DNA from: Anaerolineaceae bacterium UBA6133
GTDB lineage: Bacteria > Chloroflexota > Anaerolineae > Anaerolineales > Anaerolineaceae
DNA length: 37,479 bases
Assembly: GCA_002435825.1 (NCBI GenBank)
Contig: DIVL01000056.1
Span: 1 to 37,479 of the forward strand
Direction of reading: 5' to 3'
Shown here piece after piece: positions 16,818 through 26,031 of the stretch. The position numbers and the translations under genes were made by a program. Within the stretch, counting starts at the first letter, position 1. Each line of letters opens with the position of its first letter. The notes below the pieces were generated by a model. That model was not told the origin of the DNA. It ran no database searches and saw only the letters and a list, made by a program, of their open reading frames with translations.

Positions 16818-18173
16818 CTAGTTTTCGATGATTTGCAGGCGTTCCAGCCCCTGTAGCAAGTTCTTGTTTTCCATCGTTATCTTGTATACCATATCCTCCT
16901 GGTAATTTGCCAGCATCAGCAGGCTGATTCCTTTGTCGATGCCGATGACGTCGCTGGCAAACCAATCCCTGCTCAGGTTGAAGGCGTCCTTGAAACCGTA
17001 CGGGCCTTTAAGATCCTCGAGCGAGTAGTAATACAGCATGGCCCGTTGCACCGGCTCGGGGACGAAGATGATCGAACCGATCGCACCAGCGGGCGGAATC
17101 GTATCATCGATGAAATGTTGCTGGTTATCAAACCCCGACGGCGGCGCACCGTAGAGGCCGTTGTAACCGTCCGGCCCGTCACAGGCGGTCAGACCCCAGG
17201 CGTTCGGCCCCAGCGTGGAATATTTCTCGTCCATGTTGGTCGCAAAACTCACCTGAGCCAGCGAGGCTTCCACTGAGTTGTCAAACCAGTTCGTGTCCTT
17301 CTTGTCAGTTCGCCCACGGAAGTCAATCCAGGCGTGGCTGAACTGGTACGTGAACAGCGAGCCGAACCACGAATGGATGAAAGGCTGACCGTCGCCGTAT
17401 TTAGCATAGTGCCGCGTGAATACATAGTAGGGCATCTGGTCGGTCGGGTGGGTGTCCGAGCCGGCTGCCAGCACGTAGAGCATCAACTGCTCAGCATAAA
17501 AATCCCAGTAGCCTTCAAAACCTTTCTCCGGGCGATAGGCCATGTAGAACATGTTCCGGTCGGGATCGATGAACCAAGGCCAGTTGACCGCGGCATAGAT
17601 TTGTTGAGCTTTGGTTTCAACCTCGCCGCCGAAGTATTCGCCCGCCGAGAGCACACCCATCAACAATATCGCTGTGTCGATGCTGGAAATTTCGCTGTTC
17701 CAGGCGCGCTTGCCGGTTTGCATATCGACGAAGTGGTAGTAAAAGCCCTCCTTGCGCTCCAGGGTAAGCAGCGTATCCAGTGTGCGCGTCACACGGTCGA
17801 GACCCTGCTCGTAGGTGATGTAGCCCTTTTCGATGCCGATCAAGTAAGCGGTCAGGCCGAAGCCGACCGAGGCCATGCTGGCGATGCCTTCCGAGCCAGG
17901 GTAACGGTCGCGGATCAAGCCGTAGCCGGGGCTGTTTTCATCCGTGTTGGTGCGCTCCCAGAAAAAGTCGAACGAGCCTTTCATTTCCCACTCGATGACT
18001 TCGGCGATACTTGCTGGGACTTCGGTTTCAGCCGGCACATGTGCTGGCGTCGCCGTTGCGACAGGCAGGCCAGTGGGCGTTGGTCCAACTTTTACCTGGG
18101 TGGCCACGGCCGGAGCTACGCATCCGGTCAGGAGCAGCAACAGAATGAGAACAGCCGCAAGCCGCTTATTCAC
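16818..18173 (-). CDS. GH144-type endo-beta-1,2-glucanase lipoprotein
   Basis: This 451-aa protein starts with a lipoprotein signal (MNKRL, an Ile/Leu run, LTGC with Cys18) and a Thr/Pro/Ala linker to about residue 55, so it is anchored outside the membrane. The GH144/PF10091 catalytic domain follows: GFGLTAYLIG, GFYYHFVDMQTGKR then SSIDTAILLMG, EQLMLYVLAAGSD, HAWIDFRGR, WFDNSVEASLAQ, NAWGLTACDGPDGYNGLYG and the terminal GIDKGISLLMLANY. The family includes endo-beta-1,2-glucanases and sophorose-releasing exo-enzymes. Its place outside the cell, next to permease and solute-binding genes, suggests it makes the oligosaccharides that are imported. It overlaps the preceding permease by 8 nt. Substrate assignment is by family, not shown by the sequence alone. 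Confidence 0.9.
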   Translation of the reverse strand: MNKRLAAVLILLLLLTGCVAPAVATQVKVGPTPTGLPVATATPAHVPAETEVPASIAEVIEWEMKGSFDFFWERTNTDENSPGYGLIRDRYPGSEGIASMASVGFGLTAYLIGIEKGYITYEQGLDRVTRTLDTLLTLERKEGFYYHFVDMQTGKRAWNSEISSIDTAILLMGVLSAGEYFGGEVETKAQQIYAAVNWPWFIDPDRNMFYMAYRPEKGFEGYWDFYAEQLMLYVLAAGSDTHPTDQMPYYVFTRHYAKYGDGQPFIHSWFGSLFTYQFSHAWIDFRGRTDKKDTNWFDNSVEASLAQVSFATNMDEKYSTLGPNAWGLTACDGPDGYNGLYGAPPSGFDNQQHFIDDTIPPAGAIGSIIFVPEPVQRAMLYYYSLEDLKGPYGFKDAFNLSRDWFASDVIGIDKGISLLMLANYQEDMVYKITMENKNLLQGLERLQIIEN

Positions 18174-19113
18174 CGGTGATACCTGAGCGATCCACCGATT
18201 CGACGAACCATTTCTGTAGGAGGAAGTACATCACCAGCAGCGGCAGGATGTTCAGGAAGGTGCCAGCCAGCTTGACCGCCTCGTTCAGCCGGTCAAAGAT
18301 GTTGACCATGCCTGGTGGATATAGATTCTCGTAAGCCTGCGTAAATTTGCCAAGTTGCATCGGCAGTGTTTGAATGCCACCCTCCAGGAAGATGGACGTC
18401 AGGTAAGTCTCGTTCCAGTACCACACGGTGGAAAAGATGATCGAGATAATGAAGGCTGGTGCCGCGGCGGGCAGGGCAACTTGAAAGAAGATTCTCAAAT
18501 CCGATGCGCCGTCCAGGCGGGCTGCCTCCTCCAGCACCTTGGGAAAGGACAGGAAGGTTTGATAGAAGATCAGAATAAAGATCGCGCTGCGGTAACCCTG
18601 GCCGAACAGAGCCGGCAAAATCAGCGCGAGAATGTTGCCGAGCAGCCCCAGGTCTTTGTACATCAGCATCTGGGGAATGACCGTGTTCTGCGCTGGAATG
18701 ATGAAGGTCGCCAGGATCAGTGCAAAGATGATGTTCTTGCCGGCGAAACGGTAGCGCGCCAACCCGTACCCCACCAGCGAACAGACCGCTGCTGTGATCA
18801 GCGAGGGTAGTACGCTGACCAGGATGGAAGAGACCAGCGTGTTGGAATAGTCCAGCACGCGGAGAGCTTTTTCGTAATTGCCCAGGTATAAGGTTGTGGG
18901 CACCCACTGCACCATTGGATTCAACAAATCGGTCGGACTTTTCATGCTGGTAACTAACATGAACAGCAGCGGATAGAGATAGACAAAGCCGATGGCCAGT
19001 AGCAGCGCATACAGCAACACAGTGAAGACCATGCCGTAATTGGTGCGGCTGCCGAGCAGAAAAGTTTTGATTTTTGTGAGATCAGGTTTTTTCACCCTTG
19101 GGTTACCGTCCAT
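18166..19113 (-). CDS. Carbohydrate ABC transporter permease (MalG-like), pair B
   Basis: This 315-aa protein has six predicted membrane helices and the CUT1 permease EAA loop EEAARLDGASDLRIFFQVALP, which contacts the ATPase. The N-terminal helix followed by an extracytoplasmic loop with SMKSPTDLLNP is typical of the MalG-type partner. It overlaps the preceding permease gene by one base (TGATG), so the two are translationally coupled and form a heterodimeric channel. The next gene, the GH144 lipoprotein, overlaps by 8 nt. No ATPase gene lies in the operon. Specificity is inferred from the operon only. Confidence 0.93.
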   Translation of the reverse strand: MDGNPRVKKPDLTKIKTFLLGSRTNYGMVFTVLLYALLLAIGFVYLYPLLFMLVTSMKSPTDLLNPMVQWVPTTLYLGNYEKALRVLDYSNTLVSSILVSVLPSLITAAVCSLVGYGLARYRFAGKNIIFALILATFIIPAQNTVIPQMLMYKDLGLLGNILALILPALFGQGYRSAIFILIFYQTFLSFPKVLEEAARLDGASDLRIFFQVALPAAAPAFIISIIFSTVWYWNETYLTSIFLEGGIQTLPMQLGKFTQAYENLYPPGMVNIFDRLNEAVKLAGTFLNILPLLVMYFLLQKWFVESVDRSGITGE

Positions 19114-20000
19114 CAGCGCCTCTTCTCTCTGCGTGGGGATAGGACAAGGAACGTGACCGCCAGCAGCAACAGCAGTGCGAAGAAATACAGGAACGACATT
19201 GCGCCGGCATACCCAATGCCACCTTGCACGGCATAAGTCTGGTTGTAAATGTATTTGATGACCTTGTTTTCAGAGAAATGCGACAGGGTGATAATTGTGT
19301 ATGCCGCGTTGATGATCGTTGTAGTCGAAAGCGAGGGCAGCGTGATCTTCCAGAATGATTCCCAGGCCGAGGCTCCATCGATCGATGCGGCTTCGTACAA
19401 GCTCTTATCAATCTTTTGCAGGCTGGAGAGATAAATGAGAATTTGGACACCCGAGAACCACAGGATCTGGATGAACGACGTTAGCAGGTATTCCACCGGA
19501 TTGCTCAGATAGCTGGGAAGCGTTGACAGGAATTCCGTGATGGCCCCCAGGTTGGCAACGCCCGGAATCGATGTGGCACCCTGGGCAGTCAATTCCTGGA
19601 TGACCGGGCCGCTGGTGATGACCACCGGCAGGAAGAAGATGGTACGGAAAAAGCCCTTGAACTTGAAATTCATATTCAGGAACAGGGCGATGATCAGCGA
19701 AAAGATGATCGCGATTGGAACTGAAACCAATGTTTCGATGACATATTCGATTAGTAGTCCCACAAAGGTCGGGTCGGTGACCAGGGCACGTGAATAGTTG
19801 TCCCATTGCACCTGTCGCAGGTCGATGCCGGTGGCTGTGACCGTAACCTGGTTCAGGCTGAAGAAGAATGTCTGCACCAGCGGAACCATGGTGAATATTA
19901 CGAACCCGATGATCCACAGGGAGACGAATCCGTACCCGTAGAGATTCTCGCGCGTGCGTAATCCAATTCCCTTGAAGCGGAAGGGCTTGCGTTCGGTCAC
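19113..20000 (-). CDS. Carbohydrate ABC transporter permease (MalF-like), pair B
   Basis: This 295-aa permease has six membrane helices and the EAA loop YEAASIDGASAWESFWKITLP. It begins with a cytoplasmic basic segment and then a WIIGFVIFTMVPLVQTFFFS helix, the form seen in the MalF/UgpA-type partner of CUT1 importers. The ATG at 20000 overlaps the DUF5696 stop by 4 nt (ATGA). It pairs with the MalG-like gene that follows. This pair B follows the DUF5696 gene, whereas pair A follows the large solute-binding protein, so the two pairs may serve different oligosaccharides or act as one mixed system. Confidence 0.93.
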   Translation of the reverse strand: MTERKPFRFKGIGLRTRENLYGYGFVSLWIIGFVIFTMVPLVQTFFFSLNQVTVTATGIDLRQVQWDNYSRALVTDPTFVGLLIEYVIETLVSVPIAIIFSLIIALFLNMNFKFKGFFRTIFFLPVVITSGPVIQELTAQGATSIPGVANLGAITEFLSTLPSYLSNPVEYLLTSFIQILWFSGVQILIYLSSLQKIDKSLYEAASIDGASAWESFWKITLPSLSTTTIINAAYTIITLSHFSENKVIKYIYNQTYAVQGGIGYAGAMSFLYFFALLLLLAVTFLVLSPRREKRR

Positions 20001-22192
20001 GGTGCCACCTCCCTGATGACTGCATCCTTTGCATTCACCATCGTTCCGCCCGCGTTGAAGGGCTGATCGGTGTAATTGATAAGGATCTGCTTACCGTTTT
20101 CATAGGTGACAGCCGCCACGCCGTCCGCCAGCATTTCACGGGCAATGATGCTTTGGCCTTTAAACGGTCCCAGCAGCGCGTTTAACCACTGGTAGGTTTG
20201 ATTGATTTCGCTGCCCCACTGTTGGTAGGATGAGGTGTACAGCCAGCTGGATAGCGTGTTGATGATCTTGCCGGTCACTTCCTGGGTAAGGAAGAAAGAC
20301 GGGTAAACGCCGTAATCCACGTGCCGCAGCAGGTCGGTTTGCGGATCCGAAGAGAAATTCATCGCCGGACCGTAATACGGGACATATCCTGAAAACACAA
20401 TCTGGAGGAAGGGCACGGCTTCGCTGGTGTAGATATAGCCATTGTTCGAAAGCGGCATGTCATAATACGCGTCCATGGAACCGAACATGTAATCGTTCGG
20501 CATATAAAAAGCCTTCCTGCCCGGATTTGCTTCTATCAGCGAACGGTAGCGGGCGATAGCTTCCTCGCGGTTGAGGAAGTTACCGGCCTTGAAATCGCTG
20601 TAAAGCGTCGATCCGATCCCGTCCAGGGCTAATCCGGCGTTCAGCTGGGAAGTCACATCCGCGTTGAGGTCGGATAAGCGCTGGCTGACCGCTTCATAAT
20701 TCAGATAATAGTTGACTGTGTGGCGGTTGTAGCCATTCATATTGACGTTGGTGATCGCCATGGCCAGGTCGTAGCGCGGCGAGTACCCGCTCTCCTGGTA
20801 GAGCGCGGCTTGCGGATTCAGATAAAGCGAGAAATTGCCGCCTTCAGATTGCACCTTTTCCACCAGCTCGCGCAGCTGTTCCAGGCTGCCCAGACCACCG
20901 TCGATCTTCAGGGATTTTGGCGGCATGCTCGATGCGCCCAACGGCTGCCAGCCGTAATACACCACGTCCGGGTTCTCGATCTCCAATGCATCCAGGATGG
21001 CCACCATTTGCTCCACCGTTGTCATGGGAATCAGCCGCCACCAAAATAGGACTTTCTCCTTCTCGCCGCCCAGGAATTCCAGTTTGATGCCGATATCATC
21101 GCCATCGTCGGCTATTTTTTTCAGCTGCCCCCGCTCAACCAGGTATTGTTGATAGCTGCGCGCCATCCCGACATAATCGCTGTCCTCGCCGGTCAGGAAA
21201 CGGTAATGGACTTTGATATCAAAGGCGTTGGTTTTTTTCTGCAGCGTGGTAACACCGGCTCCGGAGCGATTGGTGGCTTGGAAGTAACTCTGGTTGTAAA
21301 TAAACATGTTATAGATGAAATTGAAGTTGGTAATGATGCCCGCTGGGTGAGCCTGGATTTCCCCGTAGGAAGCGCCCTTTTCGACAATGGCAATGTACCC
21401 GTTTTCCTTCTCACCGTGGACCATGCCGTACACCGGCACCGAAATGCGCATCGCTCGGTTGACCCTCGGGTCGTAGGGCAGCTCGACCAGCATGCCCAGG
21501 TCGGCGCCGTAATAACGACCGTAATACATATTGGTCGCTTTGGTCGTCTCGGCAAAACGGATCAGGCTGCCAGAGCCGTCAGGGATGAACATATACCCCG
21601 GTGTGACGGCATTTCGGGTGTAACCCAGGAACGGATAAACGTACACCTGTCCAAGCTTGTAGGCCGGGTCTGCTTCCTGGATGGTGTCAAAGGGAATCTC
21701 AACGCTTACACCGGCATTTTCCAGCCTGACGCGCAGCAGCAGCGAGATGGATGGATCGGGGAAGGTGACCGTAGCCTCAAAACCCTGACCGGTGGGGTCG
21801 AACTGGATGACCGGTTCGGAATTGGTGATGGACAAGCGCTCGGATGTGTTTTTTTCATCGAGGTAATCGATGCTGATGCCGCTGGAGGCAAAGGCTGTCC
21901 ATGTTTTGTTCAACCGGTCGCCGTCGATCGTTTCATCGAGGTTGGAATGCCAAATATATCCGCTGCGCCGGTCGACGACCTTGAACGCCAGCGAAGCCCG
22001 GTTAGCATACAATTGATAATTGGCGTTCTCACCCACCAGCTCGTACGTTTCCGGGATTTCCTGGCCGAGCTGCCCGGCGGGGTGGGATGCTTGCAAGCCG
22101 CCTTGCGCTTTGACTGCCTGCGGCACGGGGACTAGCCCCAGAACTACCAGGAGCGTGATCAAAACCGGGAGGAGTAAATGTTTTTTAGCCAC
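19997..22192 (-). CDS. DUF5696 protein, exported; possible uncharacterised glycosidase
   Basis: This 731-aa protein has an N-terminal signal peptide (MAKKHLLLPVLITLLVVLG, cleavage near AVKAQ). Residues ~50-330 are beta-rich (YELVGENANYQLYANRASLAFKVVDRRSGYIWHSN), like the N-terminal super-sandwich of some clan GH-D or GH31-type enzymes. The middle (~340-600) reads like a TIM barrel: VVYYGWQPLG, FSLYLNPQAAL, LALDGIGSTLYSDF near residue 520, and FYMPNDYMFGS. The C-terminus is a small beta domain. I place it in DUF5696, often found next to carbohydrate ABC transporters and YIP1-like genes. Known family function: none that I can state. I infer that it may bind or cleave the transported glycan outside the membrane; the Asp of LALDG is a catalytic candidate. 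It overlaps its neighbours on both sides. Confidence 0.85.
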   Translation of the reverse strand: MAKKHLLLPVLITLLVVLGLVPVPQAVKAQGGLQASHPAGQLGQEIPETYELVGENANYQLYANRASLAFKVVDRRSGYIWHSNLDETIDGDRLNKTWTAFASSGISIDYLDEKNTSERLSITNSEPVIQFDPTGQGFEATVTFPDPSISLLLRVRLENAGVSVEIPFDTIQEADPAYKLGQVYVYPFLGYTRNAVTPGYMFIPDGSGSLIRFAETTKATNMYYGRYYGADLGMLVELPYDPRVNRAMRISVPVYGMVHGEKENGYIAIVEKGASYGEIQAHPAGIITNFNFIYNMFIYNQSYFQATNRSGAGVTTLQKKTNAFDIKVHYRFLTGEDSDYVGMARSYQQYLVERGQLKKIADDGDDIGIKLEFLGGEKEKVLFWWRLIPMTTVEQMVAILDALEIENPDVVYYGWQPLGASSMPPKSLKIDGGLGSLEQLRELVEKVQSEGGNFSLYLNPQAALYQESGYSPRYDLAMAITNVNMNGYNRHTVNYYLNYEAVSQRLSDLNADVTSQLNAGLALDGIGSTLYSDFKAGNFLNREEAIARYRSLIEANPGRKAFYMPNDYMFGSMDAYYDMPLSNNGYIYTSEAVPFLQIVFSGYVPYYGPAMNFSSDPQTDLLRHVDYGVYPSFFLTQEVTGKIINTLSSWLYTSSYQQWGSEINQTYQWLNALLGPFKGQSIIAREMLADGVAAVTYENGKQILINYTDQPFNAGGTMVNAKDAVIREVAP

Positions 22193-24194
22193 GTAATCTG
22201 ACCTCCTGGAAAATCGCCGAGATAAAATCGAACAACTGGTTGAATAGCACGTAAAGGATGTAACCGGTCAGGACAAACAGCGCCATCGTGAAGATGGTGA
22301 TGAGCACGTTGCGCACTGTTTCCCAGAAGGAATAGTTTTGGATCTCCTTGACCATGATGAACAACATCAGACCTGTCCACGCCAACACAAGGTTCATCGT
22401 GAACGAGTAGAGGAATGCTTCGTTCAGCGATAAGACATTCGTCAGCAGCGCGATGGGCAGCACAAACAATGCATAGGGGAACAGGCTGTAGGCGCTGCCG
22501 ATGATCACACTCCGCACGCGCCCTTCCCCATCGCTAATGGTGGAGATCAGATAGTTGGCTGCGTTCCACAGGACAATCAGGAGCAACGTCATCACAATCT
22601 CGTTGCCCACCGGGACAAACGCCACGTCCGGGTAGGGGTTGAAGACGAAGCCGGTCAGGTACAGGCTGAGCACGCGCACCGCCACCACCCACACATAGAT
22701 GATCCCGGCAAACAACAGGCTGCCGCGTTCCTTCTTTTTGATGTAATAGAAGCTGTCGGCGGGGTGCCCGATGAAGCGGAACATGAAGACAAAGTCATCG
22801 ATCAGCTTGATGTGAATCAGCCCGTGCAGCCAGTTGCGCACAGGATCCAGCCAGCGGTAGCGCTTGTCCAACCGCCCGAATACCGATGAGCCCAGCCACA
22901 GTCCGCCAATCCAGAGGATAGCCGAGGTGAGCGAGCGCTGCAGGGCTTGGTTGCGCAGCTCCCAGTAGGCTTGCGAGTAGCCGTTTCGGTCCTCGGCATA
23001 GCGGTAATAAGTCAGTGCTTCGGTGTAATCGCGGTCCTTATAGTAGGCATCCGCGATGGCCTGGTAAGCCATAATGTAAGAACCATTGGCGTTCAACACC
23101 TGTTCAAAATATGGCTTGGCTTCCTGGTAATAGCCCTCCATGTACAGACTGACACCCGCGTGCACCTGCCGGGCGAATGCCGTAGTTTGATAGGTGACGA
23201 TGGCATTCTTATCCTTGTCCAGCACGTAGATGAATTCGCCACTGCGCACGATGGCTGTCGGATTGCGCAACGTGCCCAGGCGCTGGTCGCCCTTGTCCTG
23301 CGCACCAAACACAAACAGCAGGGTTCCGTTCAGGTCATATTCATAAATCTGGCCGTTTGCGTCCACCGCCAGCACCAATCCGGTATCGCTGACATCGATG
23401 TCACGGAACGTTGTGGAGCCAAATGCTTCCGGGAAGATATTTTTGCCAGAAATGGTGAACTTGCGGATGCTCTTGAAGCGGTCAGTGCCGGCCGTTATGG
23501 TGTAGACCATGGCTTGACGGTCGATGGCAATATTCGAAGGGGAAGCTGCCTCGTTCTTTACAAACTGATCGAGCTGCTCACTCGTCAAAAACAACCGCTG
23601 CGCGATCATCTCAAACGACATCGTGGCCGTGTTAGCGCCAAAGTAGCCGATAAAATTACCATTGGTGTTGAGCTGGACGATGCCGTCAGCCGAGCCTTCG
23701 CTGATCACATACAGATTCTTGCGGGCGTCCACTGCAATTTTGCGTGGCAGGAAATCGCGATTCTTGCCAAACAGTGGTTCGGTCGGTCGGCCTATTTCTT
23801 TGAGCAAATTGCCGTCCGGGTCAAAGATGAAGACCTTGTTCAGTTTTGCATCCGCCACATATAGCACGCTGTCTTCATCCACAAACAGACCGGTCGGCCC
23901 CTCAAGAACATCTTCACCATAGGTGGCTACGATCTCGAAATTTTCCAGCCGGACAATCCGCCCGTTGCCAGTGTCGGCAATGTATAGCGTGCCATCCGGC
24001 ATTACCACCATTTCTTCAGCGGCGGAGATGGGCAAATCCACCTCCACGACCGGGCTGTAAGCATCCTGGGTCATGGTGAGAACGCCACTCGGCCCCTGTG
24101 CCCAGGTGGTATAAGGAGATCCTGCGCTGACTTTTAAGGGCATCAGCAAGAGAATCGCAACGACAGAAATGAGCAGAAGAATCTTTTTCATCAT
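22185..24194 (-). CDS. NHL-repeat / TPR / YIP1-type membrane protein of the sugar transport operon
   Basis: This 669-aa protein combines three parts. A signal peptide (1-24) leads to an NHL-type beta-propeller (about 45-345) with repeated DGTLYIADTGNGRIVR-like units. A short TPR-like stretch follows (about 345-420: AGVSLYMEGYYQEAKPYFEQVL, DYTEALTYYRYAE), then a YIP1-like membrane domain (one helix near 430, then about five helices from 500 to 665). The propeller and TPR would lie outside the membrane and the C-terminal domain within it. Its gene overlaps the permease upstream (ATGA) and the DUF5696 gene downstream (8 nt). Such proteins recur beside DUF5696 in carbohydrate ABC loci, but no role is established. 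A scaffold that brings exported binding proteins or enzymes close to the permeases is my inference. Confidence 0.85.
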   Translation of the reverse strand: MMKKILLLISVVAILLLMPLKVSAGSPYTTWAQGPSGVLTMTQDAYSPVVEVDLPISAAEEMVVMPDGTLYIADTGNGRIVRLENFEIVATYGEDVLEGPTGLFVDEDSVLYVADAKLNKVFIFDPDGNLLKEIGRPTEPLFGKNRDFLPRKIAVDARKNLYVISEGSADGIVQLNTNGNFIGYFGANTATMSFEMIAQRLFLTSEQLDQFVKNEAASPSNIAIDRQAMVYTITAGTDRFKSIRKFTISGKNIFPEAFGSTTFRDIDVSDTGLVLAVDANGQIYEYDLNGTLLFVFGAQDKGDQRLGTLRNPTAIVRSGEFIYVLDKDKNAIVTYQTTAFARQVHAGVSLYMEGYYQEAKPYFEQVLNANGSYIMAYQAIADAYYKDRDYTEALTYYRYAEDRNGYSQAYWELRNQALQRSLTSAILWIGGLWLGSSVFGRLDKRYRWLDPVRNWLHGLIHIKLIDDFVFMFRFIGHPADSFYYIKKKERGSLLFAGIIYVWVVAVRVLSLYLTGFVFNPYPDVAFVPVGNEIVMTLLLIVLWNAANYLISTISDGEGRVRSVIIGSAYSLFPYALFVLPIALLTNVLSLNEAFLYSFTMNLVLAWTGLMLFIMVKEIQNYSFWETVRNVLITIFTMALFVLTGYILYVLFNQLFDFISAIFQEVRLRG

Positions 24195-25096
24195 TTAAGA
24201 CCCGAATGTGCCATTGTGCTCATTACTTGACTCTGCAGGAAGAAAAAGATGATCAGGTTGGGTAAAAACATGATCAGTGAGGCTGCCGCGGCCATTCCCT
24301 GGCCAGCAACAGTGTTCGCACCGGCTGAAGTGGAGGTGAGCGTAGTGAGGTAAAAAGCAAAGGTCTTCAAACTTTCATCGTTGATAAAAAGGGAGGAGGT
24401 TTCTGCGTTATTCCAAGTCGCCTGGAAGGTGAGGATGGCAATGGTCGCGATGGCTGGTTTGATCATTGGCAGGATAATCTGGAAGTAGATAGACAAATCG
24501 TTAGCGCCGTCGATACGGGCAGCTTCAATGATCTCGTCGGGAATGCCGTCGATGAACTGCTTGATCAGGAACAACCCCACCGGCATCGCCAGCGCCGGCA
24601 GCACATGCACCCAGAAGGTGTCCATCAACCCCAACCTTTGGATGATAAGAAAGCGCGGGATGGTGACCGCGATGGGGACAAACATCAGTGCCACGGTGTT
24701 GATGGCAAACAATGCCTTCTTGAGTTTGAAGCGCTTTTTCGATAGCGCGTAAGCCGCGGTGGAAGACACCAGGATGGAAGCGACAATGGTCACGCCGGTA
24801 ACGACGATGCTGTTAAACAGGTAGCGGCTGACCGGTACGCCCGAACTGGACATCTTCGAGAACAGGTCAATGAAGTTCTTGAAGGTTGGATTGATGACAA
24901 AGAAACGCGGCGGGTAAGCGAACAACTCATCTGGCGGCTTGAAAGCGTGCGAAAAGATGAACGCCATCGGCAGCAGCATGAACACCGCCAGCGGCAAAAG
25001 GATTATGTAAAACTTGAGCTGGCTGGGATGATAACCCTTGGGGTTTATGCCACTGTATTGGATCCCGGTGTGTCGTTTGCGTTTGAAAATGCTCAT
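24191..25096 (-). CDS. Carbohydrate ABC transporter permease (MalG-like), pair A
   Basis: This 301-aa CUT1 permease has six membrane helices and the EAA loop IEAARIDGANDLSIYFQIILP. The N-terminus (basic, then a LLPLAVFMLLPMAFIFSHAF helix followed by KPPDELFAYPPRFFVIN) is typical of MalG-type subunits. It starts 8 nt after its partner permease and its stop overlaps the YIP1-type gene (ATGA). It probably forms a heterodimer with the 25105-26031 product and uses an ATPase encoded elsewhere. Confidence 0.93.
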   Translation of the reverse strand: MSIFKRKRHTGIQYSGINPKGYHPSQLKFYIILLPLAVFMLLPMAFIFSHAFKPPDELFAYPPRFFVINPTFKNFIDLFSKMSSSGVPVSRYLFNSIVVTGVTIVASILVSSTAAYALSKKRFKLKKALFAINTVALMFVPIAVTIPRFLIIQRLGLMDTFWVHVLPALAMPVGLFLIKQFIDGIPDEIIEAARIDGANDLSIYFQIILPMIKPAIATIAILTFQATWNNAETSSLFINDESLKTFAFYLTTLTSTSAGANTVAGQGMAAAASLIMFLPNLIIFFFLQSQVMSTMAHSGLK

Positions 25097-25104
25097 AGTA
25101 TCAC

Positions 25105-26031
25105 CTACTCGTTGCTGCCGAATAAGCTATTGGCAACTCTGGCGAAAAGCAGCACCATCAGCAGCAGCACCACCGAAACCGCTGCCGCATAGCCCATCTC
25201 GTAGCGCAAAAAGCCGTAGTCTTCAATATGGTTGACGATCAACTGCCCGGCGTATTGCGGGGTAGGGTTGGCGCCGGAAAGCGTGACCCCAATAGCACCT
25301 GCCTGGAAGGTGGCGACGATCGCCATCACCGCGCCGAACAACATTTGTGGCCGCATCGATGGGATGGTGATGTAAATAATTTCCTGAAAGCGATTGCTGA
25401 TCCCGTCCAACGCACCTGCCTCGTACATCTCCGGGTTGATCTCCAGGATGCCGGCCAGCATAGCCAGGAAGCCCACCCCCATGCTGCTCCACAGGGTGAC
25501 GATAATCATGATGGTCATCAAGTACTGCGGCGATTGCAGCCACTGGATGGGTTCCTGGATAAGGTTGTAATTGAGCAACAGGCTGTTCAGGTAGCCATTT
25601 TGATCGCCACTGAAGATGGTCAACCACACCACCGCCATGGCCACGCTCGAAGTCATCGAGGGTGAGTAAAGAATGAGTGCCATAATGGTGCGAGGCAGTT
25701 TAGGCAATTGTGCCAAAATCCAGGCCAGTATGAACGACAGGATGTATCCGCCCGGGCCAACGATCACTGCAAATTCGATCGTGTTGGGCAAGACGTACTT
25801 CATGAAGATGTCGTCCTGGGTAAGCAGCGTGATGTAGTTTTTCAACCCGATGAACTTGGGGAACTGGATGGTGTCGAATAGCGTGAAGGAGAGCAGTCCG
25901 GCCATCAGCACGGGCACCACGATGAAGATGATGAACATTAACCCGTACCCGGAAAGGAAACCATACGCGCTCCCCTCTTTGTTGAGCCAAAGTTTAAATT
26001 TCGATTCGCGTTGAATGTGGTTATTGACCAT
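25105..26031 (-). CDS. Carbohydrate ABC transporter permease (MalF-like), pair A
   Basis: This 308-aa permease has six membrane helices and the EAA loop YEAGALDGISNRFQEIIYITIP. The region after helix 1 and the AVIVGPGGYILSFILAWILAQ segment fit a CUT1 MalF/LacF-type subunit. I chose ATG 26031, which overlaps the preceding solute-binding gene by 11 nt; an in-frame TTG at 26061 would add ten residues (MKPSRTGWVK) inside that gene and has no better ribosome site. The large solute-binding protein just upstream is its likely partner. Confidence 0.92.
   Translation of the reverse strand: MVNNHIQRESKFKLWLNKEGSAYGFLSGYGLMFIIFIVVPVLMAGLLSFTLFDTIQFPKFIGLKNYITLLTQDDIFMKYVLPNTIEFAVIVGPGGYILSFILAWILAQLPKLPRTIMALILYSPSMTSSVAMAVVWLTIFSGDQNGYLNSLLLNYNLIQEPIQWLQSPQYLMTIMIIVTLWSSMGVGFLAMLAGILEINPEMYEAGALDGISNRFQEIIYITIPSMRPQMLFGAVMAIVATFQAGAIGVTLSGANPTPQYAGQLIVNHIEDYGFLRYEMGYAAAVSVVLLLMVLLFARVANSLFGSNE

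Noticed and set aside
21146..22135. A 329-residue plus-strand frame opposite the DUF5696 gene
   Set aside because: It mirrors a well-supported gene with signal peptide and overlapping operon neighbours; the plus-strand product shows no motif.
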